In this document: positions 17,702-27,344 of the stretch, one piece after another | How the letters are laid out: each line of letters begins with the position of its first letter | Numbering within the stretch: the stretch's first letter is position 1 | Position numbers and translations under genes: made by a program | Source: Nocardia sp. BMG111209 | GTDB lineage: Bacteria; Actinomycetota; Actinomycetes; Mycobacteriales; Mycobacteriaceae | DNA length: 64,000 nt | Reading direction: 5' to 3' | Assembly (NCBI RefSeq): GCF_000381925.1 | Contig: NZ_KB907307.1 | Coordinates: 3,286,001 to 3,350,000, forward strand | The notes under the pieces: generated by a model | What the model saw: only the letters and a program-made list of their open reading frames with translations | Database searches by the model: none | What the model was told of the DNA's origin: nothing

Positions 17702-18048
17702 CGGTCGTATTCCGTTCCGTCGCTGAATGTTCCGCCTGCTCCGGGGTCGAGCAGGCCGTCGGGTACCGCGTCCGGTGCGCGCAGCCGCTGCCGCCGGAAC
17801 CGTTCGAACGGGCCGAGCCAGGACTGCAATTCGTGCAGCGGCTCCGGCTCGATCCGGTAGTAGCGGAAGCGGCCACGCTTCTCCTCGCCGACCGACCCGC
17901 AATCCCGCAGCACCCGAAGGTGTTCCGAGATACTCGGCCGCGTCATGTCGAACCGTCCGGCGATGGCCTGCACGGTGCGCTCCCCGCCGAGCAGTAGCCC
18001 GAGGATCTCCCGGCGCCCATCGATGTTTCGCGCACCCGCGAGCGGCAC
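17698..18048 (-). CDS. ArsR-family winged-helix transcriptional regulator
   Basis: A 116-residue winged-helix repressor. The HTH spans residues about 25-60 (RTVQAIAGRFDMTRPSISEH then LRVLRDCGSVGEEKRGRFRYYRI). No metal-binding Cys pairs typical of ArsR/SmtB sensors are present. It belongs to the non-metal group that is usually cotranscribed with an SRPBCC protein, exactly its context here. The start is taken as GTG 18048 (PLAGARNIDGRREIL), because upstream codons run into the divergent gene. It is likely autoregulated; a perfect 6-2-6 palindrome lies at 18074-18087. Confidence 0.85.
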   Translation of the reverse strand: MPLAGARNIDGRREILGLLLGGERTVQAIAGRFDMTRPSISEHLRVLRDCGSVGEEKRGRFRYYRIEPEPLHELQSWLGPFERFRRQRLRAPDAVPDGLLDPGAGGTFSDGTEYDR

Positions 18049-18066
18049 GGCCTCTACGATCCAGGC

Positions 18067-18510
18067 ATGAAAATGCAACAGGTTGCAATTATGCTGCTGT
18101 CCGCGGTGGCGCTGACCGGTGGTGGAATCGCCACCGCCGCAGCGACTCCCGCGACGGAAGGCTCCCGCGAGGAGATCGCCCGCGCCTATCTCGACGCGCT
18201 GGTCACCCACGACGCGAGCCGGGTGCCGTTCGCACCGGGTTGCACCCGGGTGGAGGCCGGGCTCCAGACCGGTTATTCGGGACCGCAATTGACCGCCGAC
18301 CTCGAGCACGGCCGGCAGTACGACCTGGTGCAGTCGATCCACGACGTGCGGCTGAGCACCGCCGGTGACGTCGTCACCGCGCGCTACCTGCTCGGGTCCG
18401 GGATCGCGGGCGTCCCGGTCGTCACCGTCGACATCACCGAGACGTTCGTGGTGACCGACGGCGAGATCCAGCGGATCGACGCCACCATCGTCCCGGTGTC
18501 GGTGCCCTGA
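18067..18510 (+). CDS. Secreted SnoaL-like/DUF8021-type protein
   Basis: A 147-residue protein with an N-terminal signal peptide: a Lys at position 2, a hydrophobic core at residues 5-20, and a likely Ala-x-Ala cleavage near 26. The mature part begins EGSREEIARAYLDALVTHDA and contains RVPFAPGCTRVEAGLQTG. This matches a small family of exported alpha+beta-barrel (SnoaL/NTF2-like) proteins with no known function. Only 18 bp separate its ATG from the divergent arsR start. TACGAT at 18055-18060 would serve as a -10 for near-leaderless transcription. ATG 18073 or 18091 are alternative starts, but both lose the Lys of the signal peptide. Confidence 0.78.
   Translation: MKMQQVAIMLLSAVALTGGGIATAAATPATEGSREEIARAYLDALVTHDASRVPFAPGCTRVEAGLQTGYSGPQLTADLEHGRQYDLVQSIHDVRLSTAGDVVTARYLLGSGIAGVPVVTVDITETFVVTDGEIQRIDATIVPVSVP
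18074..18087. promoter_or_regulatory. Candidate ArsR operator palindrome
   Basis: TGCAACAGGTTGCA is a perfect 6-2-6 inverted repeat. It lies 26 bp upstream of the arsR start codon and within the first codons of the divergent secreted-protein gene. Position and symmetry suit an autoregulatory ArsR dimer site. Confidence 0.4.
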
Positions 18511-18582
18511 CCCGGTCTGTGTCGGGCAGGGCCCGGTCCGTGTCGGGCACAGCCCGGCTCGGGTCTCCCCGGCCGCATATCG

Positions 18583-18848
18583 GGCCCCGGCCCCGTCCGT
18601 ATCGGCCCCCGGCCCCGTCCGTATCGGCCCCCGGCCCCGTCCGTATCGGCCCCCGGCCCCGTCCGTATCGGCCCCCGGCCCCGTCCGTATCGGCCCCCGG
18701 CCCCGTCCGTATCGGCCCCCGGCCCCGTCCGTATCGGCCCCCGGCCCCGTCCGTATCGGCCCCCGGCCCCGTCCGTAATCGGCCCCCGGCCCCGTCCGTA
18801 TCGGCCCCCGGCCCCGTCCGTATCGGCCCCCGGCCCCGTATCGGGGCC
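18583..18848. repeat. 22-bp GC-rich tandem array, about 12 copies
   Basis: A unit of 22 bp with core GGCCCCGTCCGTATCGG is repeated head to tail with no internal divergence. One copy near 18771 has an extra A (GTAATCGG), and the last copy is cut short. The array fills most of the 435-bp gap between two converging genes (18511-18945). Reading frames through it encode only Pro/Arg/Ser/Tyr repeats, so it is not convincing as coding sequence. The unit is close to two helical turns. Confidence 0.9.
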
Positions 18849-18855
18849 GGGGGCC
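18825..18855. terminator. 14-bp perfect hairpin at the end of the repeat array
   Basis: GGCCCCCGGCCCCG (18825-18838) pairs perfectly with CGGGGCCGGGGGCC (18842-18855) across a TAT loop. The left arm is the last repeat copy and the right arm is its inverted counterpart. It has no U-tract but lies between converging genes, where a bidirectional terminator is expected. Confidence 0.6.
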
Positions 18856-18945
18856 CAGGCTCGGGCCCCCGGCTCCGGGTCGGGCCTCCGCCCGGTCGGT
18901 GTCGGGCCCGCCCGGTATGCCGGTCGTGGCTGCGGACTCGGTGCG

Positions 18946-21777
18946 CTAACCGGAATTACGCAGGGCGGTTGCCAATCCGTTCATCGTGAGCAGGATGCCG
19001 CGTTCGACCAGTTCGGATTCGTCGCCGGCGCGGCGGCGGCGCAGCAGGTCGACCTGCATCGCGTTCAGCGGTTCCAGGTAGGGGAAGCGGTTGTGGATGG
19101 ATTCGGCGAGCGCCGGGTTGTCGGACAGCAACTCGTCGAAACCGGTGACGGCGGCGTGCATTCGGACGGTGCGGTCGTATTCGTCGCGGATCATCCCGAA
19201 GATGGTGTCGCGCAACGTCTCGTCGGGCACCAGTTCGGCATACCGCGCGGCGATGTGCATATCGGCCTTCGCGAGCACCTGGGCCAGGTTGGACATCACG
19301 TCGCGGAAGAACGGCCAGCGCCGGTACAGGGCCGAGAGGGTCGCCAGTCGCTGCGGATCGTCGCCGACCCACTGCTCGATCGCGGTGCCGGTGCCGTACC
19401 AGCCGGGCAGCATGACCCGCGCCTGACTCCAGGCCATCACCCAGGGGATGGCCCGCAGATCCTGCACCGAACTGGTGGGTTTGCGTGAGGCGGGGCGGCT
19501 GCCCAGGTTGAGCGCCGCCACCTCGGCGACCGGCGTCGACGCGCGGAAGTATTCGACGAATCCTGGTGTGTCGTGCACCAATTGCGCGTAGGCCCGGCGC
19601 GCCGCCGCCGCGAGTTCGTCGAAGACCGCGTAGGCGGGTGCGGCATCGGCGCCGAGGCCCTCCACATCGAGCAGGGTCGACTCCAGGGTGCCCGCGACCA
19701 GCGCCTCCAGATTGCGATAGGCGGTGCTCGGATCGGCGTACTTGGTGGAGATCACCTCGCCCTGTTCGGTCAGTCGCAGCGAACCGCGCACCGCGCCCGC
19801 GGGCTGCGCCAGGATCGCGTTGTAGCTGCGGCCACCGCCGCGACCGACCGTGCCGCCACGACCGTGGAACAGCCGCAACCGGATTCCGGTGCGCCGGGCG
19901 ACCTCGACCAGATCCAGTTCGGCGCGGTACAGCGCCCAGTTCGCGGCCAGATAGCCGCCGTCCTTGTTCGAATCCGAGTAGCCGAGCATCACCTCCTGCC
20001 GCATGCCGCGGGCGGCGACCAGACGGTGGTAGACCGGCACGGCCAGCGTGGCGGCCAGAGTGTCGGCGCCCTGGCGCAGATCGTCGATCGTCTCGAACAA
20101 CGGGACCACGCCGACCGGGCCGGACGGGCCCGCGCCGTCGCCCGGATCGAGGATGCCCGCCTCCTTCAGCAGCAGTGCCGCCTCCAGCATGTCGCTCACC
20201 GAGGTACACATGCTGATGATGTAGTTCGGCACGGCGTCCGGGCCCAGGCTGTCGAGCGCCACCTTCGCCGCTCGCAGCACCCCCAGTTCCCTGATGGTCA
20301 CCTCGCTCAGGCCCGAATCGCCCCGATGCGCGGGATCCCAGGCCGCCGGGGCCAGCAGCGGGCGGCGGGTGCCGAGTTCGGCGGCCAGCAGTTCGACCCG
20401 CTCCGGCTCGGACAGGCTCGCGTAGTCGGAATGCACGCCGGCCCAGGCGAACAGCTCGGCCACCACCTGCTCGTGGGTCTCCGAGTTCTGGCGCATGTCC
20501 AGACCCTGCAGATGGAATCCGAACGTCTCCACCGCGCCGCGCAGAGCGGCCAGCCGGTCGTCGGCGAGCAGATCGTCGCCGGTCGCGCGCATCGAGGCGT
20601 CGACGATGTCCAGATCGGCCAGCAGTTCGGCCGGGCCCGCGTACGGTTGCACACCGTCGGCGACGATCGCCCCGCCGAGGCTGTCGGTCCCCGCCCGGTC
20701 CGCGGCCGGCACGACCGGCGGCAGATCGGCCAGCGCGCGCTGCGCGGACGCGCTCAGCCGGGCCCGGATGCTGCGGACGGCCCGGCGATAGGGTTCGTCG
20801 GCCCGTTGCGGGGAGTCGTCGTGACCGGCGTCGGCGAGCCGGCCCAGTTCCGGCGAGACGGTCACCAGCCGCGAGGACTGCGACAGCGATTTCTCCAGCT
20901 CCTCCAATTCGGTCAGGTAATGACCGAAGGCGACCTCGCCGGCGCGATGCGTCGCGCGGTGCACCACCTCGCCGGTGACATTGGGATTGCCGTCCCGGTC
21001 GCCGCCGATCCAGGAACCCGGCCGCAGGATCGGGCGGGACAGCAGTTCGGCGTACGGCCAGCGGGTGCGCAGCGCGGCGCGCACCTCCGCGTTGATGTGC
21101 GGGATCACCGTCAGCAGAGTGCGCTCGTAGTACCGCAGGCCCACCTCGATCTCGTCCTGAATTCGCAAGCGCGCCAAGCGGATCAGGGCGGTCCGCCACA
21201 GGGTGAGGATCTGCCGGCGGATCTGCTTCTCGAATTCCGGATACTCCGGTTCGCTCGGCGCGTACCGCTGACGGCGGCGCATCAGATCGGTGATACCGGC
21301 CTGCACATCGAATACCGTGCGCCGGCGGGTCTCGGTCGGATGCGCGGTGATGACCGGGGCGACCAGCGCATCGGTGAGCAGATCCGCGACCACCGCCGTG
21401 TCCAGATCCGCGGTGTCGAGCTTGCGATACGTCGCGGCCAGGCTGGAATCCTGCGGCTGCGCCCCCGCCGCCAGATGCGCCGCGCGGCGCCGGTCGCGCT
21501 GCAGATCCTCCGCCAGATTGCCCAGCAGCAGGAAGTGACTGAACGCCCGGATCAGCGGGATGCCCACACCGATGTCGATGCCGCGCAACATGTTCTCGAC
21601 GGCGCCACGATCCACCTCCGATCGGCGCACCCGGAACGCCTCGCGCCGCACCCGCTCCACGAGTTCGAACACCTCGGTGCCCTCGTGATCGCGAATCGTC
21701 TCGCCCAGGATCGCGCCGAGGAATCGGATGTCGTCGCGCAGGGGTGCGGTCGCCGCCTCGATCTGATCTTCGCGCAT
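18946..21777 (-). CDS. ppc: Phosphoenolpyruvate carboxylase
   Basis: A 943-residue enzyme that carboxylates PEP to oxaloacetate, replenishing the TCA cycle. The catalytic His is in TAHPTET (residues 144-150, His146). The second signature is [10 protein letters not shown] (around 597) and the glycine-rich loop [14 protein letters not shown] is around 635. The length is typical of PEPC1. The protein ends RNSG, close to the usual RNTG C-terminus that contributes to the active site. The start is set at ATG 21777 ([10 protein letters not shown]), because the seven residues encoded further up are not family-like. The gene is monocistronic and divergent from the DUF3291 gene. Confidence 0.96.
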   Translation of the reverse strand: MREDQIEAATAPLRDDIRFLGAILGETIRDHEGTEVFELVERVRREAFRVRRSEVDRGAVENMLRGIDIGVGIPLIRAFSHFLLLGNLAEDLQRDRRRAAHLAAGAQPQDSSLAATYRKLDTADLDTAVVADLLTDALVAPVITAHPTETRRRTVFDVQAGITDLMRRRQRYAPSEPEYPEFEKQIRRQILTLWRTALIRLARLRIQDEIEVGLRYYERTLLTVIPHINAEVRAALRTRWPYAELLSRPILRPGSWIGGDRDGNPNVTGEVVHRATHRAGEVAFGHYLTELEELEKSLSQSSRLVTVSPELGRLADAGHDDSPQRADEPYRRAVRSIRARLSASAQRALADLPPVVPAADRAGTDSLGGAIVADGVQPYAGPAELLADLDIVDASMRATGDDLLADDRLAALRGAVETFGFHLQGLDMRQNSETHEQVVAELFAWAGVHSDYASLSEPERVELLAAELGTRRPLLAPAAWDPAHRGDSGLSEVTIRELGVLRAAKVALDSLGPDAVPNYIISMCTSVSDMLEAALLLKEAGILDPGDGAGPSGPVGVVPLFETIDDLRQGADTLAATLAVPVYHRLVAARGMRQEVMLGYSDSNKDGGYLAANWALYRAELDLVEVARRTGIRLRLFHGRGGTVGRGGGRSYNAILAQPAGAVRGSLRLTEQGEVISTKYADPSTAYRNLEALVAGTLESTLLDVEGLGADAAPAYAVFDELAAAARRAYAQLVHDTPGFVEYFRASTPVAEVAALNLGSRPASRKPTSSVQDLRAIPWVMAWSQARVMLPGWYGTGTAIEQWVGDDPQRLATLSALYRRWPFFRDVMSNLAQVLAKADMHIAARYAELVPDETLRDTIFGMIRDEYDRTVRMHAAVTGFDELLSDNPALAESIHNRFPYLEPLNAMQVDLLRRRRAGDESELVERGILLTMNGLATALRNSG

Positions 21778-21880
21778 GACGCCCAGTATCGGGTACATCG
21801 GAACCGCTCGCGCGATCTGACACCATCGAATTCCGGCAAAACGATAAGATCTGATCAGTTAGCTCGGTTACCCTGGCCGG

Positions 21881-22384
21881 GTGAACGAGCATCATCTCGC
21901 CCAGATCAACATCGCGCTCCCGCTCGAACCGCTCACCACCCCGCGTCTCGCCGGTTTCGTCGCCGCGATCGACGAGATCAACGCCCTCGCCGACACCGCC
22001 CCCGGATTCGTCTGGCGCCTGCAGACCGAGGACGGCGATGCCACCGCGGTCCGCGCCTTCGGCGACGACCGCATCATCGTCAACATGACCGTGTGGACCT
22101 CGCCGGAAACGCTGGCGGACTTCGCCTACCGCAGCGACCACGCGCCGATCATGCGCCGCCGCCGCGACTGGTTCGTCCCCATGGCCGAGGCCTACCAGGC
22201 CCTCTGGTGGATTCCGGCCGGACAGCGCCCCACCGTCGCCGACGCCGAGGCCCGCCTCGACCACCTGCGCACCCACGGCCCCACCCCCTACGCCTTCACC
22301 TTCCGCCACCTCTTCCCCTCCCCCGCTCAATCGGACACCACGGCCACCCCCAGCCTCCCCGACGACCTGAGCTGCCCCGCCTGA
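21881..22384 (+). CDS. DUF3291-family protein
   Basis: A 167-residue soluble protein with the DUF3291 blocks HLAQINIALPLEPLTTPRL, GFVWRLQTEDGDAT and MTVWTSPETLADFAYRSDH, then RRRDWFVPM and ALWWIPAGQRPT. The fold resembles heme-degrading/antibiotic-monooxygenase ferredoxin-like barrels, but no activity is known. TACCCT at 21869-21874 sits six bases before GTG 21881, so the message is probably leaderless. A hairpin at 22394-22422 follows the stop. Confidence 0.88.
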   Translation: MNEHHLAQINIALPLEPLTTPRLAGFVAAIDEINALADTAPGFVWRLQTEDGDATAVRAFGDDRIIVNMTVWTSPETLADFAYRSDHAPIMRRRRDWFVPMAEAYQALWWIPAGQRPTVADAEARLDHLRTHGPTPYAFTFRHLFPSPAQSDTTATPSLPDDLSCPA

Positions 22385-22393
22385 GACGATCGG

Positions 22394-22422
22394 CCGAACC
22401 CGCAGTGCGGCACGGGGTTCGG
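22394..22422. terminator. Bidirectional hairpin between converging genes
   Basis: CCGAACCC (22394-22401) pairs with GGGTTCGG (22415-22422) around a 13-base loop. It is the only stable inverted repeat in the 60 bp between the DUF3291 and acyltransferase stops. Confidence 0.5.
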
Positions 22423-22444
22423 GTGTTCGCCGCGCGGCGGGTAC

Positions 22445-25135
22445 TCAGACCAGGCGGCGGGGGCCGATATCGAAACGGCTGGGTTCGGGGCCGATGCGAA
22501 CCCGGGCATACAGGATCGAGGCGCCCTGCGGGGCGGCGAGGACCGGTTCGATCGCGAGTTCACGGACCTCCGGCAGATCGTCGCACAGGGCCGAAATGCG
22601 TTGCGCGAGTTCGGCCAGAGCGCGTTTGTCGACCGGTTCGCCGATGACCCGGCCGGTGGCGCTCGTCCGGCCGTCCAGCAGCGGGGCGGCGCGTGGGGCG
22701 TCGATGAGTTCCACGGATTCCGCCTCGGTCAGCGGCAGCGCGCGATAGACGCGGTCGCCGAGCAGGTCGATGATCGTGCCGGACAGGCCGAAACTGATCA
22801 CCGAACCGAACGACGGATCGTCCTGCACACGCAGCACACAGCCGACCCCCTTGACGGCCATCTTCTGGATGTGCACCACCTCGTTGCCGGACACCACCGC
22901 CAGATCGGTGTAGGCCCGCTGAATCTCGCTGGGGCGCCACAGGTCCAGCCGCACGCCGTTGAGATCGGGCCGGTTGCGCCACAATTCACCGGTCGCCTTC
23001 GCCGCGACCGGATAGCCGAGTTCGGCGGCCGCCGTGGCGGCGGACTCCTCGTCGCGCACCTCGCGGAACTCCACGACGCGAATGCCGTAGCAGCCCAGCA
23101 GTTCCGCCGCCTCCAGGTCGCCGAGCCACTCGCCACCGGGCGTGCGATCCATCCACCGCGCCACCAGGTCCCGGGCCCGCTGGGCCGCCGTGCCAGATGG
23201 CCGCACCACCGGCGACACCGGCCGGGTGCGCCAATCCGCGTAGCGCCGCACCCGGGCCAGTACCCGGGCCGCGCGCTCCGGATCCGGATAGGACGGGATC
23301 GACCCGTGCTCGACGGTGGCGCCGGAACCACGCGCGATCAGCAGATTCGACATGCCGTGACCGGCGACGAAGGTGGTGAGCACCGGTTTGGTGCCCGGAT
23401 GCGCGCCGGATCGGATCGCCTCCGCGAACGACGGCACGGCCGTCGGCACCGGCGGCGCGAAGATGACGATCAGGGCGTCGACGCCGGGATCGGCCACCGC
23501 TTCGGCGACCGCGGTCAGATAGTCCTCCGGCATGGCCTGCGGGCCGAGATCGACGGGCCGCTCCACGGTCAGGCCCTCACCGCGGGCCGCGTCGACGGCC
23601 AGCCAGCCCAGCGCCGCGCTGTTGCCGATCACCGCCAGCCGCGGACCGGCGGGCAGGGGCTGATAGGCCAGCAGCATCGCGCAGTCGAACAGTTCCGCGA
23701 TGGTGTCGACCTGGATGATCCCGGCCTGCGCGAACAGATCCCGTTCGAGCGCGCGATCCAGCGGATCGGCGGCGGGCCGGGCGAAGTTGCGGCCGCTGGA
23801 GACCGCCACGATCGGCTTCGTCCGCGCGACCCGGCGGGCGATCCGGGAGAATTTGCGCGGATTGCCGAAGGTCTCCAGGTACAGCAGGACGACGTCGGTG
23901 TCCGGATCGGTGTCCCAGTACTGCAGCAGATCATTACCCGACACGTCGGCCCGGTTGCCCGCCGAGACGAAGGTCGACAGGCCGAGCCGGCGGGTGGCGG
24001 CCTCCCCCAGGATCGCCGCGCCGAGCGGACCGGACTGGCAGAAGAATCCGACGCGCCCGCGCCCCGGCAGCACCCCGGCCAGCGTCGCGTTGAGCGATAC
24101 CGCGGGATCGGTATTGGCGATGCCGAGCGCGCTGGGACCGACCACGCGCATCCCGTGCGCCCGCGCCGCGGCGACCAGATCGCGCTCCGCCGCGAATCCG
24201 GCCGGACCGGTCTCGGAGAAACCGGCGGTGAGCACCACCAGGCCCTTCACGCCCTTGGTCATACAGTCGTCGAGTACGGACTTGATCTCCGCGGCCGGTA
24301 CCGCCACCACAGCCAGATCCACCACATCGGGGATGTCGCGCACGGTTTCGTAGGCGCGCACCCCGCGCACCGACCTGCGATTCGGATTCACCGGATACAC
24401 CGGCCCCTGGAACACCCCGCTCAGCAGATTCGCCAGGACCGCGCCGCCGACCCGGCTCTGCGCGGGGGTGGCGCCGATCACCGCCACCGAGCGGGGCGCG
24501 AGCAGATTGCCGACGCTGCGCGCCTCGGAGGCCAGCTCCCGGGAGTCGCGCACCGACAGCAGCGCCTCGGTCGGATCGATCGCGAACTCCAGGTGCAGTA
24601 CCGATCCGTCGCGGCTGCGCTGCACCTGATAGCCGGCGTCGCGGAACACCGTCACCATGCCGTGGTTCTCGGCGAGCACCTCCGCGACGAAGATGTCGAT
24701 GTGGTTCTCGGCGGCCGCGCCCGCCAGATGTTCCAGCAGAATCGAACCCAGCCCGCGGCCCTGGTGCTGGTCGGCGACCACGAACGCCACCTCGGCCGCG
24801 CGGCCGTCGATCCGCTCCGGCAGCAATTCGTAGCGGCCGACCGCGAGGATCGTCGAGCCGAGTTCGGCGATCAGGCCGACCCGGTCCCGGTAGTCGACGT
24901 GGGTGGTGCGGTACAGATCCTTCGGCGTCATCCGCGGATACGGCCCGAAATAGCGCAGGTAGCGGGTGCGGTCGGACAGTCCGGCGTGGAATTCCTGCAG
25001 TGCGCCGGCGTCGTCGGGCGTGATCGGGCGCAACCGGACCACACCGCCGTCGGCGGCGAGCACGTCGGCGAACCAGTGCTCCGGTGGCGGCGGCGGAACG
25101 TCCGGGGTGGAGGCCGATGCGGGCTGCTCAGTCAC
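22445..25135 (-). CDS. GNAT acyltransferase fused to NDP-forming acyl-CoA synthetase-like domains (Pat-like)
   Basis: An 896-residue two-part protein. Residues about 25-185 form a GNAT domain with the acetyl-CoA loop QGRGLG at 125-130. From about 207 follow the CoA-binding (VAVIGATPAQSRVGG), succinyl-CoA-ligase-like and C-terminal ATP-grasp domains of NDP-forming acetyl-CoA synthetases. The block that normally carries the catalytic His (SHTGALAG) reads FARPAADPLDRALERD, so synthetase activity is unlikely. This loss is what is seen in Pat-type protein acetyltransferases. Here GNAT comes first, the reverse of Salmonella Pat. GTG 25135 follows GGAGG and overlaps the acuC stop by eight bases. The likely role is lysine acylation of acyl-CoA synthetases. 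Confidence 0.9.
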   Translation of the reverse strand: MTEQPASASTPDVPPPPPEHWFADVLAADGGVVRLRPITPDDAGALQEFHAGLSDRTRYLRYFGPYPRMTPKDLYRTTHVDYRDRVGLIAELGSTILAVGRYELLPERIDGRAAEVAFVVADQHQGRGLGSILLEHLAGAAAENHIDIFVAEVLAENHGMVTVFRDAGYQVQRSRDGSVLHLEFAIDPTEALLSVRDSRELASEARSVGNLLAPRSVAVIGATPAQSRVGGAVLANLLSGVFQGPVYPVNPNRRSVRGVRAYETVRDIPDVVDLAVVAVPAAEIKSVLDDCMTKGVKGLVVLTAGFSETGPAGFAAERDLVAAARAHGMRVVGPSALGIANTDPAVSLNATLAGVLPGRGRVGFFCQSGPLGAAILGEAATRRLGLSTFVSAGNRADVSGNDLLQYWDTDPDTDVVLLYLETFGNPRKFSRIARRVARTKPIVAVSSGRNFARPAADPLDRALERDLFAQAGIIQVDTIAELFDCAMLLAYQPLPAGPRLAVIGNSAALGWLAVDAARGEGLTVERPVDLGPQAMPEDYLTAVAEAVADPGVDALIVIFAPPVPTAVPSFAEAIRSGAHPGTKPVLTTFVAGHGMSNLLIARGSGATVEHGSIPSYPDPERAARVLARVRRYADWRTRPVSPVVRPSGTAAQRARDLVARWMDRTPGGEWLGDLEAAELLGCYGIRVVEFREVRDEESAATAAAELGYPVAAKATGELWRNRPDLNGVRLDLWRPSEIQRAYTDLAVVSGNEVVHIQKMAVKGVGCVLRVQDDPSFGSVISFGLSGTIIDLLGDRVYRALPLTEAESVELIDAPRAAPLLDGRTSATGRVIGEPVDKRALAELAQRISALCDDLPEVRELAIEPVLAAPQGASILYARVRIGPEPSRFDIGPRRLV

Positions 25136-26372
25136 GCGGATCCTCCGCATCCAGGCCCAGCAGGCCGAATGTGGCCCGGCGAGTGGCGAGTACGGCGGTG
25201 TCAACGGCCCGCTGCGCGCGGTCGGCCCGCTCGTCGCCGGTTTCCGGGGTGCCGCCGGGACCGTCCCAGCGGGTGAACGAGAGGTCGGCGCCGTCGCCCA
25301 TCGTGCGCGGCGGCTCCACCGCGGGCGCGTATTCGCGCACCTGCGCGATCCAGTCCGCCGGAATCGCGGTGCCCGGATCGACGGTGCGGTCCAGCGCGAC
25401 CGCCAGCAGGTGGGTCCAGGCCCGCGGCACCACCCGCACCAGGCCGTAACCGCCGCCGCCGACGGCCAGCCAGCGGCCCTCGGCATAGCGGTCGGCCAGC
25501 TCCCGCATCGCGATGAACGCCGCCCGCTGCCCGTCGACGCTCAGTTCCAGATCGGCCAGCGGATCCTCGCGATGGGTGTCGACACCACACTGACTCACCA
25601 CCAGCTGCGGCCGGAACGCGGCCAGCGCGCCGGGCACGACGGCGTGGAATGCGCGCAGCCACTGCGGATCCCGCGTACCCGGCAGTACGGGCAGGTTGAT
25701 CGCGGTGCCCTCGCCGGCGCCGGCGCCGATCTCCTCCGGCCAGCCGGTATTCGGCCACAGCGTGGCCGGATGCTGGTGGATCGAGACGGTGAGCACCCGC
25801 GGATCGCCGTAGAACGCCTTCTGCACACCGTCGCCGTGATGCACGTCCACGTCGACGTAGGCGATGCGGTCGAAGCCGTGCTCGAGCAACCACGAGATGG
25901 CCACGGCCACATCGTTGTAGACGCAGAACCCGGAGGCGGCGCCGGCCATCGCGTGATGCATGCCACCGCCGATGCTCACCGCGCGCCGGGTGCGGCCGGC
26001 CGCGATCTCGGCGGCCGCGGCCAGGGTGCCGCCGACGATCACCGAGGCCGCCTCGTGCATGTGCGGGAAGATCGGATTGTCCGCCGAGCCCAGTCCGAAC
26101 GGCGGCGCCGAGGGCGTGATCGCGCCGGCCGGTGGCGGTTCCGCCGCCCGGACCGCCGCCAGATAGGCCGGGGTGTGGATGCGGAGCAGGTCGTCCTCCC
26201 CCGCCGTCGCGGGCGTCACGGTCTCCACACCGTCGAGCAGGCCGAGGCTGCGGGCCAGCGCCATGGTGAAACGCAGCCGGGCGGGCTTCATCGGATGTTC
26301 GGGCGTCCATCGGTAGTCGAGGAACCTGTCGGTCCACACGACGGCCGCGTCGCCGGTCGGTCCTGCTGCCAT
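25128..26372 (-). CDS. acuC: Acetoin-utilisation-type deacetylase AcuC (histone deacetylase fold)
   Basis: A 414-residue member of the zinc-dependent histone-deacetylase family. The His-His pair is MHH at residues 138-140 and the metal ligands lie in DVDVHHGDGV (174-183). Further family blocks are SIHQHPATLWP, QCGVDTHREDPLADL and the catalytic-Tyr loop GGGGYG. In Bacillus, AcuC deacetylates and activates acetyl-CoA synthetase. The gene overlaps the downstream GNAT/ACS-like acyltransferase by eight bases, so writer and eraser are coexpressed. ATG 26372 is used; GTG 26381 is also possible and neither has a clear ribosome site. Confidence 0.92.
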   Translation of the reverse strand: MAAGPTGDAAVVWTDRFLDYRWTPEHPMKPARLRFTMALARSLGLLDGVETVTPATAGEDDLLRIHTPAYLAAVRAAEPPPAGAITPSAPPFGLGSADNPIFPHMHEAASVIVGGTLAAAAEIAAGRTRRAVSIGGGMHHAMAGAASGFCVYNDVAVAISWLLEHGFDRIAYVDVDVHHGDGVQKAFYGDPRVLTVSIHQHPATLWPNTGWPEEIGAGAGEGTAINLPVLPGTRDPQWLRAFHAVVPGALAAFRPQLVVSQCGVDTHREDPLADLELSVDGQRAAFIAMRELADRYAEGRWLAVGGGGYGLVRVVPRAWTHLLAVALDRTVDPGTAIPADWIAQVREYAPAVEPPRTMGDGADLSFTRWDGPGGTPETGDERADRAQRAVDTAVLATRRATFGLLGLDAEDPRD

Positions 26373-26645
26373 GGCTGCCACTGTATCGCCGCGCCTGCTG
26401 TGCCCCGGAATGTCCGTTACCCCTGTGACGTGCCGTTCGCCACGCTGCCCGGGGGAAGGAACGATCCCACTTTTCGGTTGCGATGCAGTAGAAATGCAGC
26501 ACGGTGTGCGACACGTCCGGCGATCCGGCGCGGGCACGCCGGTGCCCCGGTGTTCGGAGCGGTTTCCGCAGGAAGAGCCACCTATGCTGACGTACGGAAC
26601 CGCCGCCACACGTGGGTAGAATTCGTGCCGACGAAGGGGTAATAC

Positions 26646-27329
26646 GTGAAGGATCTGGTCGACACCACGGAGATGTATCTCCGGACCATCTACGACCTCG
26701 AGGAGGAGGGCGTCGTTCCCCTGCGGGCGCGCATCGCCGAACGCCTCGAACAGAGTGGGCCGACGGTGAGCCAGACGGTGGCCCGTATGGAGCGCGACGG
26801 CCTGCTCATGGTGGCCGGTGACCGCCATTTGGAACTGACCGACAAGGGCCGCGCGATGGCGGTCTCGGTGATGCGCAAGCACCGGCTGGCCGAGCGGCTG
26901 CTGGTCGACGTGATCGGTCTCGACTGGCAGAACGTGCACGCGGAGGCCTGCCGCTGGGAGCACGTGATGAGCGACGAGGTCGAGCGCCGGCTGCTCGAGG
27001 TGCTCAACCATCCGACCACCTCCCCGTACGGCAATCCCATCCCCGGCCTGGACGAACTGGGTGTGCTGCCCCCGTCCAGCGGTGAGGAGAAGCTGATCCG
27101 GCTGTCGGATCTGCCGATCGGTCAGTCGGCGGTGGTCGTGCGGCGGCTGTCCGAGCACATCCAGGCCGATCCGGAGATCATCGGCCAGCTCCGCGAGGCC
27201 GGTGTCGTCCCCGACGCCCGCGTCACCGTGGACATCCGGCCGGGCACGGTGATCATCTCGGTCCCGGGGCATCAGGAGTTCGAACTGTCCGACGAGATGT
27301 CGCACGCCGTCCAGGTGAAGCTGGTGTAG
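26646..27329 (+). CDS. ideR: Iron-dependent repressor IdeR (DtxR family)
   Basis: A 227-residue metal-dependent repressor of iron uptake. The winged helix spans residues 1-72. All DtxR metal ligands are present at identical positions: Met10, Cys102, Glu105 and His106 for the primary site, and His79, Glu83 and His98 for the ancillary site. A C-terminal SH3-like domain covers 150-227. GTG 26646 has AAGGGG six bases upstream. galE follows after 15 bp, the same adjacency known for dtxR-galE in corynebacteria. TATGCT near 26583 is a possible -10. I see no IdeR box in front of it. Confidence 0.96.
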   Translation: MKDLVDTTEMYLRTIYDLEEEGVVPLRARIAERLEQSGPTVSQTVARMERDGLLMVAGDRHLELTDKGRAMAVSVMRKHRLAERLLVDVIGLDWQNVHAEACRWEHVMSDEVERRLLEVLNHPTTSPYGNPIPGLDELGVLPPSSGEEKLIRLSDLPIGQSAVVVRRLSEHIQADPEIIGQLREAGVVPDARVTVDIRPGTVIISVPGHQEFELSDEMSHAVQVKLV

Positions 27330-27344
27330 GGCAAGATCGAGGGC

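Noticed and set aside
18583..18848. The 22-bp array considered as a CRISPR or as a coding repeat
   Set aside because: Copies are contiguous with no unique spacers, no cas genes are near, and the encoded Pro/Arg peptide has no start or ribosome site.
18956..22330. A 1124-codon minus-strand frame through ppc
   Set aside because: It is an off-frame shadow of ppc with Arg/Gly/Ala-rich nonsense composition and no domain.
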